Of a DNA stretch of 6,492 nucleotides, positions 1 to 5,514 are shown one piece after another. The notes below the pieces were generated by a model. That model did no database searches, was not told the DNA's origin, and saw only the letters and a list, made by a program, of their open reading frames with translations. Both the position numbers and the translations under genes were made by a program. How positions within the stretch are numbered: the stretch's first letter is position 1; the number at the start of each line of letters is the position of its first letter. Source of the DNA: Pseudomonadota bacterium (lineage in GTDB: Bacteria > Pseudomonadota > Alphaproteobacteria > Rhodospirillales > 2-02-FULL-58-16); NCBI GenBank assembly GCA_022560215.1, contig JADFTO010000154.1, positions 1 to 6,492 of the forward strand, given 5' to 3'.

Positions 1-13
1 GCGCCGCCAGCTG

Positions 14-562
14 CTAGAGCAGGCCCTTGAGCAGAACGCCGATGATGTAGGCGAGGACGGCGGCGCCGCCGCCGAGAAGCAGCGTCTCGAGGCCCGACCA
101 GTACCAGCGCTGGTGAACGAAGCGCGCTTTCACCGCGCCGACAGCGAAGAAGGCCCGCTTGCCCGGGGCGCTGGCTTGAAACTTCGGCGCCCAGGTGGCG
201 TAGAGGACGAAGCCGGCGAGAATGGCCTGGAGCAGCGGCGTCGGCAGGGAAACCACCAACTGCCCGCCGAGGGCGGCGCCGAGGACCGTTCCGGCCAGGA
301 AAGCCGGCACGATCGGGTAGAGGACATGGCGGACCAAGAGGGCCGTCCGGCCCAGGTTGGAGCCGAGCTGAACCACCCCGTGCAAGGGGATCAAGGCGGC
401 CGGCGGCAGAAAGATCGCCATGGTCGTGATCATCAGAATGCCGCCGCCGAGGCCCAACGCGGCCGTGATGAAACTGCCCAGGAACGAGATTCCGCAGAGC
501 AGGATAAAGTCCCAGGGCCCCAGTCCGGTCCCCGCCACGGCAAAATCCGCAAGCTCGGCCAC
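14..562 (-). CDS. TauE/SafE-like membrane protein with a VIT1/CCC1-like C-terminus (apparent chimera)
   Basis: A 182-residue integral membrane protein. Residues about 18-137 read as the first half of a TauE/SafE permease (anion or sulfite-type exporters, inner membrane): a first helix running into the glycine motif ALGLGGG (35-41), then LIPLHGVVQLGSNLGR (57-72), a helix at about 78-98 and another at about 105-124. A normal family member is about 240-270 residues and continues with a second, related half. Here that half is missing. From about residue 138 the text changes to FAVGAVKARF, then SGLETLLLGGGAAVLAYIIG (156-175), which is the pattern of the last loop and last helix of VIT1/CCC1 iron/manganese transporters. 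The join falls near 128-154 with no frame break. Translation starts at GTG (560-562), preceded by a G-rich stretch. The upstream gene ends 21 bases before, in the same frame. Function is uncertain: it may be a working fusion, a remnant of two genes or an assembly artefact. The TauE part is recognised confidently and the VIT part fairly confidently, both by eye. Confidence 0.8.
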   Translation of the reverse strand: MAELADFAVAGTGLGPWDFILLCGISFLGSFITAALGLGGGILMITTMAIFLPPAALIPLHGVVQLGSNLGRTALLVRHVLYPIVPAFLAGTVLGAALGGQLVVSLPTPLLQAILAGFVLYATWAPKFQASAPGKRAFFAVGAVKARFVHQRWYWSGLETLLLGGGAAVLAYIIGVLLKGLL

Positions 563-583
563 TCCCGTTTCCCCCGCCGCCGC

Positions 584-1300
584 TCAGGACCGCTTGCCCA
601 AGGCGGTGAAGCGGGCCCGGAAACCGCTGTCCCGCCAGGCGAAATAGGTGACCAAGGGATGCGCCAGGATGAGGAGCGTGATCCACCATTCGAAGGCGTC
701 CTCGTAACGGCGGTAATCGTCATAAAACGCCCAGGACAGGAGGCTGAGCGCGCCTAAGAAGGCAACGGCGGCGCAGATGCCGAGGAGGCTCCTGACGATG
801 GGCGCGGGGACCGCCGTCACCCCAGTCCTCGCCAGCGCCGCGATCTGGACGGTCATCAGCAGCTGGGCGAGGTAGGTGAGGATATAGAACAGGGTCATGC
901 CGAGGCGGCGCTGCAGGCGGTAGAGCTCGCCCACCTCGCCCAGCACGCTTGCGTAAACGAACAGGCCGAGCCCCGCCGCCACCCCGAGCCACAACATGGA
1001 GCGGTTGAGCAGGGGCTTTTCGGTTCCCAGCGTCTTCAGCCACTCCATGACGAGCTTCCAGTAGATCACCATGAAGACGGCGGTGGGGATGATCGCCGCC
1101 CGGAAAACGACGCTTTCCGGACTGTGACGCCCGGTGGCGCTGATGGAGACGCAGTCCGGGAAGTAGGGAAAGCACCATGAAAGGTGGCCCAGATAGGCGG
1201 CCAGGAGATAGCAGCCGTGAACGGCGGCGGCGGGCAGCAGGGCCGTCACCAGGGGAATGGAGTTCAGCCTCATCGGGACCCATTCCCCGGGCGGGGCCAT
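584..1300 (-). CDS. Frag1/DRAM/Sfk1-type six-helix membrane protein
   Basis: A 238-residue membrane protein with six hydrophobic segments at about 14-38, 67-88, 101-121, 132-156, 170-191 and 204-222. The loop after the first helix carries PDCVSISATG followed by RHSPESVVFR (48-67). This is the hallmark of the Frag1/DRAM/Sfk1 family (Ser-Ile-Ser, Gly, then Pro-Glu and an aromatic before the second helix). The piece LYRLQRRLGMTLFYI (127-141) fits the family's fourth helix. Eukaryotic relatives act in GPI-anchor remodelling, autophagy and plasma-membrane lipid organisation. The role of bacterial members is not established, so no reaction is assigned. The ATG at 1298-1300 is preferred because GAGGAG lies 8 bases upstream (1309-1314). 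An internal ATG at 1271-1273 lacks a comparable site. The Shine-Dalgarno sequence lies in the loop of a GC-only hairpin (separate entry), which may tune translation. The gene follows the aldo/keto reductase by 61 bases and its TGA stop is in frame with the next gene. Confidence 0.85.
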   Translation of the reverse strand: MAPPGEWVPMRLNSIPLVTALLPAAAVHGCYLLAAYLGHLSWCFPYFPDCVSISATGRHSPESVVFRAAIIPTAVFMVIYWKLVMEWLKTLGTEKPLLNRSMLWLGVAAGLGLFVYASVLGEVGELYRLQRRLGMTLFYILTYLAQLLMTVQIAALARTGVTAVPAPIVRSLLGICAAVAFLGALSLLSWAFYDDYRRYEDAFEWWITLLILAHPLVTYFAWRDSGFRARFTALGKRS

Positions 1301-1301
1301 C

Positions 1302-1327
1302 GGGCGCGCTCCTCAGCAGCCGCGCCC
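1302..1327 (-). promoter_or_regulatory. GC hairpin presenting the Shine-Dalgarno sequence of the Frag1-type gene
   Basis: In the minus-strand transcript, GGGCGCG (from 1321-1327) and CGCGCCC (from 1302-1308) are perfect complements. They enclose a 12-base loop, GCTGCTGAGGAG, from 1309-1320. The ribosome-binding sequence GAGGAG is the 3' half of that loop, and the ATG follows one base after the stem. A seven-pair GC stem this close to the start codon should affect ribosome access, either by showing the site in a loop or by blocking the footprint. The pairing is seen directly; any regulatory role is inference, and stems arise easily by chance in DNA this GC-rich. Confidence 0.45.
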
Positions 1328-1344
1328 GCGGCGGTTCCCGCCGC
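1328..1344 (-). other. Perfect 7-bp GC hairpin in the reductase-to-Frag1 gap
   Basis: In the transcript GCGGCGG, loop GAA, CCGCCGC forms a perfect seven-pair stem with a three-base loop. It ends exactly where the next hairpin (1302-1327) begins, so the two could stack. There is no run of U after it, so it does not look like an intrinsic terminator. It could slow ribosomes or nucleases between the two genes, or be a by-product of high GC. Confidence 0.4.
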
Positions 1345-1361
1345 CTCGTCCGCTCCCCCGG

Positions 1362-2291
1362 TCATGCACCCTCGACGTAACGGACCATGCGCAGGCGCAT
1401 CTCGGGATCGGGGAGGCGGCCAAGGCCTGCGCCCATGTTCTCGACCATGTGGTCCACCCGCGAGGTGGCGGGGATGGCGCAGGTGACGGCGGGGTGGGAG
1501 ACGATGAACTTGAGGAAGAACTGGGCCCAGTTCGCGCAGTCGAACGAGGCGGCCCAGACCGGCAGCGGCCGGCGCTCGAACAGGTCGAACAGCGCGCCTC
1601 TGCGGAAAGGCCGGTTGACGATCACCGCCAGGCCCCGTTCGGCGGCCAGCGGCAGGAGCCGCCTTTCGGCCTCCCGGTCGAGGATGTTGTAGGTGAACTG
1701 GACGAAGTCGATGGGCTGGCGGGCCATCACCATCTCCAACTCGCCATGGCGGCGGCCGTGGGACGTGGTCACCCCGATGTAGCGCACCCGGCCTTGCGAT
1801 TTCATGTCCTTGAGGGTCTCCAGGTGCCCCTCCCAGCCCAGCAGGTTGTGGACCTGCATGAGGTCGAAACGGTCCACCCCCCACGATGCCTGAGAGTTCT
1901 TCATCTGCTTGATGCCGTACCACTTGAAAGGGGTCCAGACCTTGGTGGCGGAGAACGGCGAGCGCCTGCCGGCGATGCGCTCCAGGCAGTAGCCGATGAC
2001 CTCCTCGGAAGAGCCGTACATGGGCGACGAATCGATCACGGCGCCGCCCGCCTCGAAAAACGCCCTGAGCACCTCGACCCGTCTCTCGCGCAAGGTCTCG
2101 CTGTGGCCCACGTTGAAGGTGACCCACGATCCCATGCCGATCACCGGCAGGCGTTCCCCGGTCGCCGGTATGGCCTTCTCCAGCGTGGCCGCGGCAAAAG
2201 CCGGGCGGCGCCCGAACTTGACCATAGCCCCGACGCCGGCCATGGAGGCTAGGAACGCGCGGCGGCTCGGTCCCCGCTTGCCTTGCTTCAC
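1362..2291 (-). CDS. Tat-exported aldo/keto reductase
   Basis: A 309-residue NAD(P)H-dependent oxidoreductase of the aldo/keto reductase superfamily (TIM barrel; reduces aldehydes or ketones to alcohols). The N-terminus carries a twin-arginine signal, SRRAFLA (9-15), then a weakly hydrophobic stretch and AFAAA (31-35), a likely signal-peptidase site, so the enzyme probably folds in the cytoplasm and is exported to the periplasm. The full catalytic set is present: Asp87 and Tyr92 in AVIDSSPMYGSSEE, Lys117 in FSATKVW and His148 in LMQVHNL. The late motif IPATSRVDH (273-281) matches the cofactor-phosphate loop seen in many members as IPGTSKPEH. The true start is GTG (2289-2291), supported by GGGAGA at 2299-2304 with 7-base spacing and by the need for the signal peptide. 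It follows the CoA-transferase by 51 bases. The substrate cannot be told from sequence. Exported members of this family are known, but how the cofactor is recycled outside the cytoplasm is unclear. Confidence 0.92.
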   Translation of the reverse strand: MKQGKRGPSRRAFLASMAGVGAMVKFGRRPAFAAATLEKAIPATGERLPVIGMGSWVTFNVGHSETLRERRVEVLRAFFEAGGAVIDSSPMYGSSEEVIGYCLERIAGRRSPFSATKVWTPFKWYGIKQMKNSQASWGVDRFDLMQVHNLLGWEGHLETLKDMKSQGRVRYIGVTTSHGRRHGELEMVMARQPIDFVQFTYNILDREAERRLLPLAAERGLAVIVNRPFRRGALFDLFERRPLPVWAASFDCANWAQFFLKFIVSHPAVTCAIPATSRVDHMVENMGAGLGRLPDPEMRLRMVRYVEGA

Positions 2292-2342
2292 CTATCAGTC
2301 TCCCAAGTTGTTCCGGCGCTTAGGGTCGCCAGGGAAGCCGCT

Positions 2343-3560
2343 CTAGTCGCCGGTCTGCACCACGCCAACCGAAGCCAGGCGATCCACCTCGCCGGGCGCG
2401 TAGCCGAGCAGGTCCTGGAGAATGGGGCGCGTGTGCTGGCCGAGGCCGGGCGCCGCCCTGGCGGGAAGGGTGGGGGCCGAGGACAGATGCGGCGGCGTGC
2501 GGGCGAACTGGATGTCGCCCACGTCCGGGTCCTCGACGGTCATGAGGATGCCCCGGGCCTCCACCTGGGGGTCGGCGAAGATGTCCTCGACGGTGTTCAC
2601 GGGCCCCGTCGGGATGCCGCGCCCGTTGAGGTCGTCCACCGCATCGGCCCGGGTCATGGGGGCCAGCCAGTCCTCGATGATGGGGTGGAGGAAGTCCGCG
2701 TTGGCGGCCCTGGCCGTGCCGGTGCTGGCGCGTTCGTCCTCGATCAGGTCTTCGCGCCCCATGGCCTCGCACAGGCGCCGCCAGATGATGTTGTCGGGCA
2801 CGTTGAGTGCGATGTAGCCGTCCTTGGTCTTGTAGGCGCCCCGGGGGTAGAGGTTCCTGGGCCGCCCCCGGTGCGCGGACTGGCCGACGGCCGAATAGAG
2901 CGCGATCATGGATTCGTTGAGGGAAATCATGTTGTCGAGCATGGAGGAATCCACCAGCTGGCCCTGACCCGTCCTCTGGCGCATGAACAGGGCCTGCTGG
3001 ATGCCGTAGGCGGTGACCAGTCCGGAATAGATGTCGGCCATGCCGTAGATGGTCCAGGACGGCGGCTTGTCCTCGAATCCGACCAGGTGCATGATGCCGC
3101 TCATGGCCTCGGCCACGATGTCGAAGGCGGGGCGCCCGCTGTAGGGCCCGAGGAATCCCGGCAGGCGGCCGAATCCGGAGATGAAGGCGCAGACCAGCCG
3201 GGGATTGATCTCCTTCAGGTCGTCATAGCCGAGGCCCATCTTTTTCATGGAACCGGGGCGGATGTTCTCGACCACCACGTCGGAACAGGCCACCAGTTTC
3301 TTGTAAATATCCTTGCCTTCGTCCGAGCGCAGGTCGAGCGCCAGGCTTTTCTTGTTGCGGTTGTAGGCCATGAAGCCGACGGCCTTGCTGACCCCGTTCT
3401 TTTCCACGAAGGGGGGCATGGCCCGCCTGGGATCGCCGCTGCCCGGGCGCTCGATCTTGATCACCTCGGCGCCGGCGTCGGCCAGAAGCAGGGTGCAGTA
3501 GGGGCCGGATATGTACTGCTCGACGCCGATGACGCGGATGCCGGAAAGGGGTCGGTCCAT
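2343..3560 (-). CDS. Class III CoA-transferase (CaiB/BaiF family)
   Basis: A 405-residue enzyme, the normal length for the family. Class III transferases move CoA between organic acids (formate/oxalate, carnitine, succinate/mesaconate or bile-acid types) as cytoplasmic interlocked dimers, through an acyl anhydride on an aspartate. The N-terminal signature is clear: LSGIRVIGVEQYISGPYCT (5-23) and LLADAGAEVIKIERPGSGDPR (25-45) of the Rossmann-like CoA-binding part. Asp176 in YGMADIYSG (172-180) sits where the catalytic aspartate is expected. Further family text includes RQRTGQGQLVDSSMLD (194-209) and GIPTGPVNTVEDIFADPQV (315-333). The ATG at 3558-3560 has AAAGGA about 10 bases upstream. The gene is 27 bases downstream of the thiolase, which suggests it feeds or drains a CoA-thioester used by that enzyme. 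The acid substrate cannot be read from the sequence, and the family is often over-annotated as alpha-methylacyl-CoA racemase; that alternative is not excluded. Confidence 0.93.
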   Translation of the reverse strand: MDRPLSGIRVIGVEQYISGPYCTLLLADAGAEVIKIERPGSGDPRRAMPPFVEKNGVSKAVGFMAYNRNKKSLALDLRSDEGKDIYKKLVACSDVVVENIRPGSMKKMGLGYDDLKEINPRLVCAFISGFGRLPGFLGPYSGRPAFDIVAEAMSGIMHLVGFEDKPPSWTIYGMADIYSGLVTAYGIQQALFMRQRTGQGQLVDSSMLDNMISLNESMIALYSAVGQSAHRGRPRNLYPRGAYKTKDGYIALNVPDNIIWRRLCEAMGREDLIEDERASTGTARAANADFLHPIIEDWLAPMTRADAVDDLNGRGIPTGPVNTVEDIFADPQVEARGILMTVEDPDVGDIQFARTPPHLSSAPTLPARAAPGLGQHTRPILQDLLGYAPGEVDRLASVGVVQTGD

Positions 3561-3587
3561 GGACTTGGGATCCTTTTGCGGCAGAGG

Positions 3588-4835
3588 TCAGTCCCCGATC
3601 CATTCCACCATGGTGGAGACGCCCATCCCGACGCCGACGCAGAGCGTGGCGAGGCCGTAATAGGGGCGCGCCTCACCGGCCGCCCGGCGCTTCATTTCAT
3701 GCAACAGGGTGACCAGGATGCGGGCGCCGGAACAGCCCGTGGGATGGCCGAGCGCGATGGCCCCGCCGTTGACGTTGGTGATCTCGCCTTTCAGTCCCAG
3801 GCGGCGCATGCAGCCCAGCGTCTGGGCGGCGAAGGCCTCGTTGAGTTCGATCAGGCCGACATCGTCCAGGCTCATGCCGAGACGGGTGAGCAGCTTCTCC
3901 GTCGCCGGCACGGGGCCGTACCCCATGACCCCGGGATCGACCCCGGCGACGGCGGAGCCGATCCAGCGGACCATGGGCTTCAATCCCAGCTCGTCCGCCT
4001 TTTCCCTGCTCGTCACCAGCAGGGCCGCGGCGCCGTCGTTGATGCCGCTGGAGTTGCCCGCCGTGACCGTGCCCCCCTTGCGGAACGACGGCTTGAGCTT
4101 GGCCATGTCGGCCTCCGAGGTGGCGAGCCTGTAGCGGCCGCCTTCCCTCTCGAAGCGGGGATGCTCGTCGGCCTCCACGATCACGGGGTCCCCTTTGCGC
4201 CGGGGCACGGGGATGGGCACGATCTCGTCGGCGAAGCGGCCCTCGTCCATGGCGGCCACCGCCCGGCGGTGGCTTTCCACCGCGAAGGCGTCCTGATCGG
4301 CGCGGCTGATCTGCATTTCGTCGGCGATGTTCTCGGCGGTCTCGCCCATGCTGATGATGGGATAAAGGGCGTCCATCCTGGGGTTGGTGAAGCGCCAGCC
4401 GATGGTGGTGTCGAAAATCTCAGGATTCCCGAAGGCGGGCACCCGTTCCGGCTTGGGCATGCTCCACGGCGCCCGGCTCATGGATTCGACGCCGCCGCCG
4501 ATGAACACGTCGCCTTCGCCCGCGATGACGGACTTGGCCGCCTGATTGACCGCTTCCAGGGCGGAGGCGCAATTCCTGTTCAAGGTGATTCCCGGGACCT
4601 CCACGGGGAACCCGGCGAGCAGGGCCGACATCCGGGCCACGTCCCGGTTGTCCTCGCCGGCCTGGTTGCCGCACCCGGCGTAAACGTCGTCGATCAGGGC
4701 GGGATCGACGCCGGTCCGTTCCATCAACGCCTTGAGGACGTGGGCCAGCAGGTCGTCGGGGCGGACGGACGACAAGCTGCCCCCGTATTTGCCGATGGGA
4801 CTGCGCACTCCATCGATGATGACGACTTCGCTCAA
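3588..4835 (-). CDS. Thiolase (acetyl-CoA acyltransferase, 3-ketoacyl-CoA thiolase type)
   Basis: A 415-residue thiolase, slightly longer than the usual 390-400. It cleaves a 3-ketoacyl-CoA with free CoA to acetyl-CoA and a shortened acyl-CoA, or runs in reverse. All active-site parts are present: nucleophile Cys89 in LNRNCASALEAV, the NEAFA motif at 332-336, His364 in NVNGGAIALGHPTGCSG (354-370), and Cys398 in LCVGVGMG. The N-terminal EVVIIDGVRSPIGKYGG is the family start, which fixes the initiation codon as TTG (4833-4835); no ATG lies near. GGGAGA at 4843-4848, with 7 bases of spacing, supports it. The ribosome site overlaps a perfect palindrome of three CCGG units (4847-4858). The enzyme resembles fatty-acid and 3-oxoadipyl-CoA thiolases, and sequence alone does not separate these. 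Its partner in the cluster is the CoA-transferase 27 bases downstream. No hydratase or hydroxyacyl-CoA dehydrogenase is in the window. Confidence 0.94.
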   Translation of the reverse strand: MSEVVIIDGVRSPIGKYGGSLSSVRPDDLLAHVLKALMERTGVDPALIDDVYAGCGNQAGEDNRDVARMSALLAGFPVEVPGITLNRNCASALEAVNQAAKSVIAGEGDVFIGGGVESMSRAPWSMPKPERVPAFGNPEIFDTTIGWRFTNPRMDALYPIISMGETAENIADEMQISRADQDAFAVESHRRAVAAMDEGRFADEIVPIPVPRRKGDPVIVEADEHPRFEREGGRYRLATSEADMAKLKPSFRKGGTVTAGNSSGINDGAAALLVTSREKADELGLKPMVRWIGSAVAGVDPGVMGYGPVPATEKLLTRLGMSLDDVGLIELNEAFAAQTLGCMRRLGLKGEITNVNGGAIALGHPTGCSGARILVTLLHEMKRRAAGEARPYYGLATLCVGVGMGVSTMVEWIGD

Positions 4836-4861
4836 GGGCTTCTCTCCCGGCCGGCCGGCGG

Positions 4862-5350
4862 CTACTGCGCGGGCGCGCCCGGCATGGCCGCGCCGGGCAT
4901 CCGCCGGTTGCCCCGGGGGGAGACGGTGATGGAGACTTCCGATCCGAGCAGGGTTGCGCTCTGCACCTGGATGGTGGCGATGCGGTCCTGGCGCGAGAAC
5001 GTGAGCACGCTGATGGCGGCGCGGATGGAGGTGATCTCCTGCCAGCCGAATTCGGGCAGCTTCTGCTTGTAGAAGTCGAACATGTCGTTGGCGCTGTGCG
5101 ATGAGCTGATCACCAGCCGCCCGAACCAGCTGTCATCGCCGCCGAAGATCAGGGTGCGGTCCATGTCGAAATCCACGCCGATGGGCAGGGGCATGTCGGG
5201 GAAGCGGACGAAGGCCGCCTCGATCGCCGGCGCCTCGCCCTCTTTATCGGACGCGGGGATGCCGATCGAGCCCCCGCACGCGCTCAACGCCAGACCCACG
5301 CCTAGAAGGGACGCGGCTGCAAGGTGGGACGTGCGAATGATCCTGGCCAT
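4862..5350 (-). CDS. Small lipoprotein of unknown function
   Basis: A 162-residue protein with a lipoprotein signal: basic start MARIIR, a hydrophobic stretch and the lipobox LSAC with Cys25 as the lipidated residue, followed by Gly-Gly. With no Asp after the cysteine, outer-membrane sorting is likelier if the Lol rule of other proteobacteria holds. The mature part has an acidic linker (about 33-45), then one small domain: PDMPLPIGVDFDMDRTLIFGG, then FGRLVISS (77-84), the helix MFDFYKQKLPEFGW (90-103) and strands ISVLTFSR, IATIQVQS and EVSITVSP. The pattern of a helix ending in Leu-Pro-x-x-Gly-Trp followed by three strands is seen in several small envelope proteins of unknown role. I cannot name a family or function. 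The tail (150-162) is rich in Met, Pro, Gly and Ala. The ATG at 5348-5350 is the first possible start, because an in-frame TAG lies at 5357-5359; AGGAA at 5354-5358 is closely spaced. It heads the minus-strand series, 26 bases before the thiolase. Confidence 0.85.
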   Translation of the reverse strand: MARIIRTSHLAAASLLGVGLALSACGGSIGIPASDKEGEAPAIEAAFVRFPDMPLPIGVDFDMDRTLIFGGDDSWFGRLVISSSHSANDMFDFYKQKLPEFGWQEITSIRAAISVLTFSRQDRIATIQVQSATLLGSEVSITVSPRGNRRMPGAAMPGAPAQ

Positions 5351-5362
5351 GAATTCCTATGC

Positions 5363-5379
5363 CGGGCCGTCTCGGGCCG
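5363..5379. repeat. Short direct repeat in the divergent intergenic region
   Basis: CGGGCCG occurs twice, at 5363-5369 and 5373-5379, separated by TCT, giving a 10-base period (about one helix turn). It lies in the predicted leader of the lipoprotein transcript, between promoter and start codon. Such spacing can suit a regulator, but the units are GC-only and short, so chance is likely. The rest of the 116-base divergent gap holds the predicted minus-strand promoter and the start signals of the dehydrogenase. Confidence 0.25.
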
Positions 5380-5398
5380 GGCGATTCCCTGACGCCAT

Positions 5399-5427
5399 CC
5401 TATAGCATTCCGGCCGGGGCGCGTCCA
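5399..5427 (-). promoter_or_regulatory. Predicted sigma70-type promoter for the minus-strand gene series
   Basis: On the minus strand a -35 element TGGACG (5422-5427; four of six match TTGACA) is followed by a 17-base spacer and a -10 element TATAGG (5399-5404). TGC directly before it gives an extended -10. Transcription would start near 5392 and leave a leader of about 40 bases before the lipoprotein ATG. The spacing is ideal and the location fits, but the call rests on sequence alone. Confidence 0.5.
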
Positions 5428-5449
5428 TGCGGGCCCGGGTTGCGGGATT

Positions 5450-5475
5450 TTGATTAGGGGTGTGGTATGTATGAT
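5450..5475 (+). promoter_or_regulatory. Start region of the dehydrogenase: possible weak promoter or ribosome site
   Basis: TTGATT (5450-5455) and TATGAT (5470-5475) resemble -35 and -10 elements, but their 14-base spacing is short. If TATGAT is the -10, the RNA would start near 5482 and only the ATG at 5515 could be used. Read instead as a ribosome site, AGGGG (5456-5460) lies 6 bases before the ATG at 5467. The two readings exclude each other and the sequence does not settle which is right. Confidence 0.25.
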
Positions 5476-5514
5476 GCCGAAAGCCCCCCCTCAACAACCG
5501 TCGAGTGCCGTTCC

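Noticed and set aside
14..562. Frameshift in a full-length TauE gene to explain its short length.
   Set aside because: The frame after residue 137 encodes a sensible membrane helix with VIT1/CCC1 features, and the other minus-strand frames there give only low-complexity Arg/Ser/Pro text, so an in-frame fusion fits better than a frameshift.
113..757. A 214-codon plus-strand frame across the chimera and the Frag1-type gene.
   Set aside because: The product is highly charged (Arg, Glu, Gly, Gln) with no family features, while the minus-strand frames encode clear membrane helices and family motifs.
1328..1344. Hairpin as an intrinsic terminator after the aldo/keto reductase.
   Set aside because: The stem is strong but no U-rich run follows on the minus strand; the next bases are GC-rich and lead straight into the ribosome site of the next gene.
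4847..4858. Perfect palindrome of three CCGG units before the thiolase as an operator.
   Set aside because: It is a simple CCGG repeat typical of GC-rich gaps, overlaps the ribosome site and has no second copy near the promoter.
2283..5072. A 929-codon open frame on the plus strand opposite the CoA-transferase and thiolase.
   Set aside because: It lies antisense to two genes with complete catalytic motifs, its product is a low-complexity mix rich in Gly, Asp, His and Val with no recognisable domain, and it crosses their intergenic gap. Long antisense frames are expected where GC-rich codon use removes stops on the other strand.
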